Of a DNA stretch of 64,000 bases, positions 57,331 through 64,000 are shown piece after piece; within the stretch, counting starts at the first letter, position 1, and the number at the start of each line of letters is the position of its first letter. The translations under genes were made by a program, and so were the position numbers. The stretch lies in contig OW804097.1 in NCBI GenBank assembly GCA_942159475.1, positions 5,423,685 to 5,487,684 of the forward strand, given 5' to 3'. The notes beneath the pieces were generated by a model that saw nothing but the letters and a program-made list of their open reading frames with translations, made no database searches and had not been told where the DNA came from. This DNA comes from Sthenelais limicola. Lineage: Eukaryota; Annelida; Polychaeta; Phyllodocida; Sigalionidae.

Positions 57331-58155
57331 ATTTTTTTTTTGACAAGATTTTTATTCAGTAGGTATGTACAATATAACCAAAAGCAATCTCGTTCCATGG
57401 AACGGTTTTCCTCAATTCCTGATTCTTGTTGCTCTACCTCTTTGCTGAATATTGGTGGGTGAATACACTTATTAGATATTCTAAAATTAATACATTATTG
57501 ATCGATTTGACCTTATTATTATTGAGTAGATTCGGCAATTTTGATATAAGTCACATTAATTCATCAACCAAATTACTTATCAGAATCATGTGCATAAAAA
57601 AAGATATGCTACGTGATGATAGAAAAAGAATCACAAGACTACAGGAAGGAGTTGTATTAAACACTGACCGCCATTGAAATCAGAAAATGACCACATTATT
57701 CTGGCCCAAAAACATAGAACAATTTACAGCTCACATCCGAAATAGTGACTGGAATACCATGAAAAGATTTCTCAAATTCAATGAGAACTGGTGGTTATGG
57801 CAACATTCTTCCGTTCAGTCAAAAGAGAAATGTCTTGAAACGACCAACTGTTTTTATTTCCTCAATAAGGTTGTTCTTTTCTATGGTTATTGGAGAAAAA
57901 ATCCCACAAAAATGTATTGTGATGTAGTATGAGTTAGACAACGACAGTGTCTTTATGCCCAACTGATGCTAAATGTCTGTACTATAAGCGTCGTTGTGCG
58001 ACCTTATTATATATATAATTATAATTATCATGGTTTAAATGAGTTAAAATGTATTACCTCTTGCTATCCTCTGTTAAATATCTTTTTCATTGAGCATCAT
58101 GAGATTACTATGTTACGATGGAAACGTACTCAATAAAATTTCTTTAAAAAAAAAA
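57331..58155. mobile_element. Retroposed 3' ends: antisense poly(T) and a plus-strand LINE-like tail
   Basis: At 57332-57360 a T run followed by GACAAGATTTTTATTCAG reads, on the minus strand, as an AATAAA plus poly(A) end inserted in the LINE remnant. At 58130-58155 is a plus-strand AATAAAATTTCTTTAAAAAAA end. The body between is not clearly assigned; a short frame at 57687-57932 shows no recognised domain. Confidence 0.4.
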
Positions 58156-58453
58156 TGTTAATAAAATTAAATTAATGGGGGTAGAAAAGCATGCTCTTTC
58201 GGAATTTAAACACATTGGCAATGTATTTTGAGTAGAATAGCGTTTGATTACTTCATGGGAGCGTAATTTCCGGCTACGATGCAATATAACCTTTATGCAT
58301 TTTCCTGCCCTGTACTACTTGTATAGGGCCTTTAAGTTTCATAATCAGTACTAGCACAATTTACTATAAGTCATCCATAAACCAATACCAAAATTTCACA
58401 ATAACTCCTCAAACTGTCCTACCATTGAATGCCTTATGAGCAACATCTAATTG

Positions 58454-58866
58454 GTGATATGTTCCAGGGAAATGAGTCACATGTCGCAAAAATGATAATT
58501 TTCAAAGTGTTTATTTTGCAAGATCAGTTTGTCAGCAATGTTCTGTTTTCGGGGAGTGTATCATTCATGGTTATATCGACCGATGTATCAAATTTCAGGA
58601 CAATGTATGTAATAATTATATCCTTTCGTTTTAAAGTTTCTTATATGGACTATAGTTAGTTACTTTACTGTTTACCGCCCCCTAAAAATAATGGAAACAT
58701 TTTTTTTTCAAAACTAAAAATATCAAACTTAAAATCTAGAAATACTTATTAGATTATTACACTGTTTACTATCATTGGAATCGGCTCGATCTCATCTTTA
58801 CAAACATAATGGTACCTCAAAATCGATTTTTTGCGACTTGTGACTCATTTTCCTGCAACACATCAC
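58454..58866. mobile_element. MITE family 1, full copy
   Basis: GTGATATGTTCCAGGGAAAT, then GAGTCACATGTCGCAAAAAT at the left; TTTTTTGCGACTTGTGACTC, then ATTTTCCTGCAACACATCAC at the right. The body matches 32214-32612. Confidence 0.75.
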
Positions 58867-58959
58867 TTTTATTATCTGGCATTTTCTTCGTTTTACACAC
58901 AGTCAAGAAAATCAGGAGCAGTTCACTATGTAGGCACCAAAACATGTAAACCTTTCAGT

Positions 58960-59160
58960 ACCTAGGGAACATACTATACAGTGAGTCTCTAGTCGCAACC
59001 CAATCTTTGACTTTTTTGTGGGCCTGTCATTCTCAATTCTAATGATTTCGGGAAGACTGTTCCACACTACCAGACCTTTATAATGCACACTTCCTTTCAT
59101 CCTCTCACTCTTTGGTCTCTTGAGTTTCAAAACCCTCTCCCCACTATTTCTTAGAGCCAA
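58960..59160 (-). pseudogene. LINE C-terminal fragment
   Basis: The frame ERMKGSVHYKGLVVWNSLPE followed by IIRIEN matches the WN.LP..IR signature near the end of CR1/Jockey-like ORF2 proteins. Nothing else of the LINE remains nearby. Confidence 0.55.
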
Positions 59161-60495
59161 GTTACCATTCGCAACGTTTTCGTCTTGTCTGATCTAGTCT
59201 ATAATAGATAAGTTTTAATGCAGTGTTCTCTGCTCTATCCATTAGAGGGAGTAGATCAGATCTTTCAGTCGTTTCATCAGTTCTTGTTCTCATTCTTGTT
59301 TATTCTTCATTGTTCTTCATTGTTCAACTCCAATGAATTTTGTAAATTCTAACAATTCCATTACTTTCCTTATATCAAAATGTGTCATCAACCCCACATT
59401 CAAAATTTAATATTATTGGTATATTCATTACTAAAAGTCTACAAGGCCTCTACTGTATTCATTATTACTTTTATTGTCATAATTTAATGAAATAATGTTT
59501 CAATGGGGCTACATCAATACTCGATTATCAGCACATACTAGAAAGGTATATAAGACTTAGATTTAGTTTCCCCTTTGGTGCTTTGAACCTAGTGGGGGTA
59601 CATTGACACTAGGTTAGTTATACTGGAAGGTATAACTGATATGGGGTATAATATACCTGCTACATGTGTAATGCAAACTGATAGGAACAGTATCACAACA
59701 GTTGTAACTGCTAGCTATATAAATTTGAGATGGAATGTTCTCCTTATATTATTAATTAATATTAGGTCTTCTGGCACAATGGACAGGTATTGTGAGTTTT
59801 CTTTTCAAATAGAAATTCCACTAACATTTGCCACATATAAATACAAATTAGTGTCATAAAAACATTTTTTTTTATAAAAACATCTTTTTATTGGCAAGTT
59901 TAATTTGTCATCAATATAAACAATTGTGTCTTGGCATTGATAATGTTTACCACACAGAGGCAGTCTGTTTGCACTTGGTGAAAAGAATCATTGACCCGCT
60001 TTTTAATGGGGCCAGAATCCAACAGGCATGAGCAAGCAAAACATCTAGCCTCGCAGCCTCTCAAATCAGATAAGTATGGTATGTGAGTGATTAAAACGAC
60101 GCTTCCGAGATACATCTTGTACAAGAGGTAGAAAAAACTTTTCGGCACATACACCAGTTCTGTAGGTATGAAGTACGCAACATGGCGCGAAGTTGCTGGC
60201 TACTTTCGTTGAAGTTAATAGATTTCTACAGAGCTTGGAATTTACATGCTCTGATTATGCTAGACAGGCTAAGGGGACTTTGGTTAATGTTCAATTAAAA
60301 CGTTGGTCACCATGAAAGCATTAACAAAAGGAGGCGAGTGGTGCATGGGCCAGGAGTAGGGTTCCTAATGGGATTACATGACATTTTACAGTTTGCAGCA
60401 AAAGGCTTTTCCTCAGTTTGGAGGGACCCTCTAAAATCTGAGCCTAGACCACAAAAAAGATTGCCTGGGCTCTACTGTTGAGGGAACTCACAAGT

Positions 60496-60816
60496 TCACT
60501 TGGGTGATTGAACTATTGTCATAAATTTGATTATAATTAATAATGTATTCATCTTCTTAAGTATCTCCACTCCTCTGTGGTTCGCCCCTCGCCTAGCCTG
60601 CCTGCTACTCGCTCTTACTATATTTTGCGCCGGGTCACTAGCATCCCCTTGTTTGTTGTCTGGACTCGTAGCACGTGCTTTTGTTATGGTGGGCGTGGCA
60701 GTTTCTTTACGTTCAGGCTGATCTGATGATTGCAGAAGGGCAAGAGGGATATCTTCCTCTTGATTTATTGTTACGTCTTCGTGTTGGTCAGTGACATTAT
60801 CACCAGGGATAGCCAC
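60496..60816 (-). pseudogene. C-terminal tail of the NADAR element (frame-shifted)
   Basis: This continues the NADAR ORF after a frame slip at the G9 run (60846-60854). The residues are polar and Pro/Thr-rich, followed by a basic SSRQARRGANHRG block and a hydrophobic end (EILKKMNTLLIIIKFMTI). The end peptide is conserved at 40147-40072 and 38978-38917, indicating that it was under coding constraint or spread in one family. Function unknown. Confidence 0.55.
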
Positions 60817-61643
60817 AATGGCCTCAGGATTAATATCGCCTGTTGCCCCCCCCCACCTGTAGCTTCTTCCTCCTTTTCCCCTTCGTTGCCCTCATTTCTT
60901 TCCTCCTCCTCGTCATCTTCGTCTTCATCCTCCCCTTCCTCATCCTCATCTACTTGAATGGGAGCTAGGGGGTCAGGGCGGGAGAATGGGTCCTCTATGT
61001 CTAGATTGAAATGTTCTGGGTGGTCGATTGGTATATCTGCATACATTTCGTCAATAACCAACTCTCTGCGAATATCCTCTCTGATTTCTGTCAGCAATTT
61101 CCCGTGGTTGTTTTGGCCGGGCCACTCAGTTTCAGCAAGTTTAAGGGTTGTATTGTGGAGGGGTAAACCAGTACCCCACCATCTGTCGTGGGAACATTCG
61201 GCAAGCATGCTATTGCCTGTGTCGAGCAATGCTTGCTTGGCGAATTTAACCTTGCTGAATTTGGCTTTAAGTATGTCTTGCATAATACGATACTTGCTCT
61301 GATCCCAGGTATCATGTTCACCACACTTGTCTCCAAGCCTTTTAGCCATTCTGGGGCAGGTTGTATCTTTAATGTCCTTGGCTATCAGAGAGTTCTTGGT
61401 CTTTAGCGCTCTATGGTACTGGTACGCGTGCTCGGCTGTACAGAACATTTCACCCTCAAATTTAAATATGGTCGGGCTGAAGTTAGAGAGATAAGAATGT
61501 TCTCCCTGGTACCCAATGGCACCAGCTATTTTTTTGGTCTTGATTTGGGCGATTTTGATACCGTCTGGGAGCAAATTTAGATCTTTGTAGCCGTAGTTTT
61601 TGTCACCAACCTTCAATTTACCCTTGTCAATCTTAACATCCAC
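60771..61643 (-). pseudogene. NADAR (YbiA-like) domain with acidic tail
   Basis: The 290-residue frame carries the NADAR family blocks in order: EHSYLSNFSPTIFKF, FCTAEHAYQYHRALKTKNS, WDQSKYRIMQDILKAKF, ALLDTGNSMLAE, DRWWGTGLPL and NNHGKLLTEIREDIRREL. An acidic DEDEEGEDEDEDDEEEE stretch and a Gly run follow. Length (~170 residues for the domain) suits the family. Known for the family: bacterial YbiA is an N-glycosidase on riboflavin intermediates, and some NADAR proteins remove ADP-ribose from guanine bases. The domain itself has no stop. The frame is broken on both sides relative to its neighbours. Other readings (domesticated host gene) cannot be excluded. Confidence 0.8.
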
Positions 61644-61719
61644 CTTTGATTCCAGTTGTTATTCTACGCATGTCTGCTTGTCTACGGGCAATTGTGTCTG
61701 GCAAATCGGGGTTGAAATA

Positions 61720-62136
61720 TCATTTTTCGTACCCTTTAGTAGTCTTCAACGTGGTTTTCCCTCTAAATATTCTGTTGCGTGTTTCCTCGTCTTTGAATTT
61801 GAGGATAATGTTGCGATGTACCTCTTTATTCCTGCTTTTACCACCTATCCTAGACGCAAACTCCAGATCACCTGTTCTGAATGTGTTGTCAATTAATTGA
61901 TATAGCTCAGTAACTCGTCTCCATGTTGCATTAGGCTCCCTTTTCGTTTCCTGGTAGGCTTCTTTGAGCCCTGACAGTATAATGTGTTTTCGCCTCTGAC
62001 CACGGTCCAGGTCCAAACAATAGTCCTCAAGATTGCCAGTGACTTTATTGAGGTGAAAGACTTCTAACTCAAGTTGTCTAACCCGATCGTTAAGTCTAGA
62101 GACATTACCACTTAAATTACCAACGGCCAATTCCAT
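61720..62136 (-). pseudogene. ORF1-like coiled coil and RRM-like region of the NADAR element
   Basis: Residues ~1-45 have heptads (NLSGNVSRLNDRVRQLELEV). They are followed by DRGQRRKHIILSGLKE, a helical stretch, GDLEFASRIGGKSRNKEVHR and NIILKFKDEETRNRIFRGK. This order (coiled coil, beta strand ending G-L/V, RIG, then a beta strand with FKDEE..R..I) is typical of LINE ORF1 and L1-like RNA-binding proteins. A TGA follows GYEK where a Trp codon would continue into YFNPDLPDTIARRQADMRR. A second TGA lies just upstream of the Met (about 62160). Confidence 0.6.
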
Positions 62137-62534
62137 AGGTCTAATAGATCTTTCTAAACTTCATACTTTTTCATCCATTTTGGGTATTAGCTCGGTCCAC
62201 AGTTATAAGTACAAACGATCTAGCGTGTGCTTCACAGTACCGGTGTAGTGACTCGACTAAAAATACATATGACCAACCTGTGTGTCTAGTATGCGTTTGG
62301 TATAGTCCTTTGTGTATGTGTGAACTCAGAGGCAAATGCCTATAATATCGCCCATCGGTCAGTTTGGTCAAGCACAGATATCCCAGATGTGTATAAAGTA
62401 TTAAATACACTTCATATAGTTCCAAACATTGCACAGCTTGCGTCTGTCGCACTCCATTGTGGTGATTACGTTATAACACAATATCCAGTCTATAACAAGA
62501 TCTATACAATACAAATAATATCTTACATTCAGGA

Positions 62535-62785
62535 AAACTGGGGGTGAAACAAGTGGGGTTGAACAAACTGGGGTTGAACAACCTGGGGTTGAACAAACTG
62601 GGGTTGAACAACCTGGGGTTGAACAAACTGGGGTGGAACAAACTGGGGGTGGAACAAACTGGGGTTGAACAAACTGGGGTTGAACAACCTGGGGTTGAAC
62701 AAACTGGGGTGGAACAAACCGGGGTGGAACAAACTAGGCATGAAACGGCCTGGGCTTGAAACAACCTTGGTTTGAAACAACCTGG
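62535..62785 (+). repeat. 15-bp minisatellite (GTTGAACAAACTGGG)
   Basis: About 17 units alternate GGTTGAACAAACTGG, GGTTGAACAACCTGG and GGTGGAACAAACTGG. Being a multiple of three, it keeps several frames open on both strands. These reflect the repeat and not genes. Confidence 0.9.
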
Positions 62786-63009
62786 GGGAAAAGGCATTAA
62801 AGACAAGGGGTTAAAATATTAGACCCTATTGTAGAATTTTTAGTTAAATTACATAATGACTTACCTTTACCAGATGCAGATGGCAGGAGATGGCGGCAGT
62901 TGTTGAATGGTGTGTGTCCTAACTGTGTTGTGTGCACGTCAAGTACTAAGCAGCACTGGTGTATTACATGTGAGCAGCTCCTGATATATATCACTACTGG
63001 TGTTTTACA

Positions 63010-63249
63010 TTGGTCAGATTGTCAGAAAATGTACAATTGGCAGATGTACACATTCAGTAAATTCTGCTAAATTAGGCTGTAATTTGGTCAATACTAGGTA
63101 AATTCGAGAATATTTGGCATTGCATTGATTCTAGCAATCTGTTTGGTTAGCTTGAACTGTATTTTGAAGTTTATTTTCGTCTGAAATTTGGGTTATTTAA
63201 AAACATCGGTGACGTTGAATTGTACATTTTCTGAAAATTTGACCCACAT
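63010..63249. mobile_element. MITE family 2, third copy
   Basis: TTGGTCAGATTGTCAGAAAA at the left; TTTTCTGAAAATTTGACCCA at the right. The interior is in the reverse orientation relative to 11321 (AATACTAGGTAAATTCGA precedes AATCTGTTTGGTTAG). Confidence 0.7.
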
Positions 63250-63749
63250 GTGTGCAGTGTGTGATAGAGGCAGTAGAGGGATCATAGTAACCGTTGGAAG
63301 CAAGCATAAAAGCAATGAGACAGATCAATATAGTGAACCGTCCCTTTAATCACAATCAATGTTTAAGGCTTAAGGTAAAAAATGATTGGTGGAACACAGT
63401 ACAGTGAACAAGAGGCTGAGCCCTCCATCAGAAAAAGACATTCAAGGGATCAGAAAACAGAGATCAAAAGATTGAAATAATCAAATACCCCAAATCAAAT
63501 GTAGGGAATTAGAACATATTTTGCCCGCTATTTCAAGTGAGAGGTTTTGACTAGTCTATAAGCCTAACATATCCTAACTGGTACATATTTAACTATAATG
63601 TCGTTTCAGAGGTTCATTTCCATTTTCCCTCCCAGAGCTTGAGGGAGGATGGTTTGCGGGAGAAGGCTGTGACATATGAACTTGATATTTCAGATCTGGT
63701 ATCATGGGTAGGCCAACTATCATACAAGGGGGGCAAAAGTACATAATTA
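63250..63749. other. Intergenic DNA; nothing identified
   Basis: No gene or family repeat supported. Confidence 0.35.
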
Positions 63750-64000
63750 TTATTTCACTAGCAAAGTACCCGTCCTCTGGACGGTCCCCCTCTCTCCCCA
63801 CACTTCCCTCTCTCCCTCTTTTCCCTCCCCCTCTTCTCTGAATTTCATACCTATTTTTCTCTCCCAACCCCATCTCCGATTTCCCCCTGTGTCCCTCCCC
63901 TCCCCGCTTTCTCTCCCTCCCCTCTCTCCCTTCCCCTACATCCTCTCCCTCCTCTCTCCCCCCTCTTCTTTCCCTCCCCCTCCCCCTCTCCTATTCCTAT
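63750..64000. repeat. Pyrimidine-rich (CCCTCTCT)n tract
   Basis: Low-complexity CT-rich sequence to the window end, the complement-type counterpart of the GA tracts elsewhere in the window. Confidence 0.75.

Larger units (their letters stand above)
59862..62200 (-). mobile_element. Polyadenylated retroelement-like unit carrying a NADAR domain
   Basis: Read on the minus strand the unit contains an ORF1-like coiled coil and RRM-like segment (62136-61720), a linker, a NADAR domain with acidic tail (61643-60771) and a basic/hydrophobic C-terminus (to 60496). A 3' UTR with CTCAGTTTGGAGGGACCCTC follows. It ends at 59895-59862 in CCAATAAAAAGATGTTTTAT plus an A run. The coding region appears to have been one frame of over 500 codons, broken by two TGA stops, a one-base slip near 61632 and a slip in a run of nine G near 60846. 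No RT lies beside it. It is a decayed retroposed copy or non-autonomous element. Confidence 0.65.

Noticed and set aside
62471..62806. FNPSLFNPRLFNP-type repeat protein or silk-like gene
   Set aside because: Produced by a 15-bp minisatellite with no start region, signal peptide or flanking coding sequence.

Overview
The window looks like nuclear DNA of a marine-type invertebrate animal. It has spliced genes with GT..AG introns, fibrinogen-related (FReD) lectin-like exons, AT-rich intergenic DNA and dense nested transposons (LINEs, a Ty3/gypsy-like LTR element, PIF/Harbinger, foldback elements, MITEs, a tRNA-like SINE and minisatellites). No bacterial operons, rRNA genes or CRISPR arrays are seen. 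The species cannot be fixed from the sequence alone; lancelet, echinoderm, hemichordate and mollusc are all possible.

Host genes. Two tandem FReD genes lie on the minus strand. Gene B has exons at 22101-21980, 18891-18630 and 12695-12433, which together give a complete fibrinogen C-terminal domain; its signal-peptide exon was not found. Gene A has a signal-peptide exon at 887-647 and a first domain exon at 364-243, then runs off the window start. The shared exon and its flanking intron are nearly identical between the copies, so the duplication is recent. Gene B introns hold a 3.8 kb minisatellite, a 1.4 kb inverted-repeat DNA transposon, a LINE tail with target-site duplication and MITEs.

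Mobile DNA, left to right. At 3.6-8.0 kb one LINE is inserted in frame inside another, giving a 1140-residue ORF with two reverse transcriptases. At 23.75-31.45 kb a small TIR transposon is interrupted by a 7.18 kb LTR element with apparently identical 846 bp LTRs and decayed gag/protease-like remnants. At 35.8-38.2 kb a 5'-truncated LINE with an intact RT ORF sits inside a MITE. At 42787-53590 is a complete 10.8 kb PIF/Harbinger transposon with two spliced genes that both read through intact: a Myb/SANT-like protein (5 exons, 362 aa) and a DDE transposase (4 exons, 440 aa). They converge on a near-perfect 243 bp hairpin. At 59.9-62.2 kb is a polyadenylated retroelement-like unit whose broken reading frame joins an ORF1-like coiled-coil/RRM region, a NADAR (YbiA-like) domain and an acidic tail. 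Its C-terminal tail recurs twice near 39-40 kb.

The strongest candidates for follow-up are the NADAR-bearing element, the apparently autonomous Harbinger element with its convergent-3'-end hairpin, and the double-RT LINE chimera.
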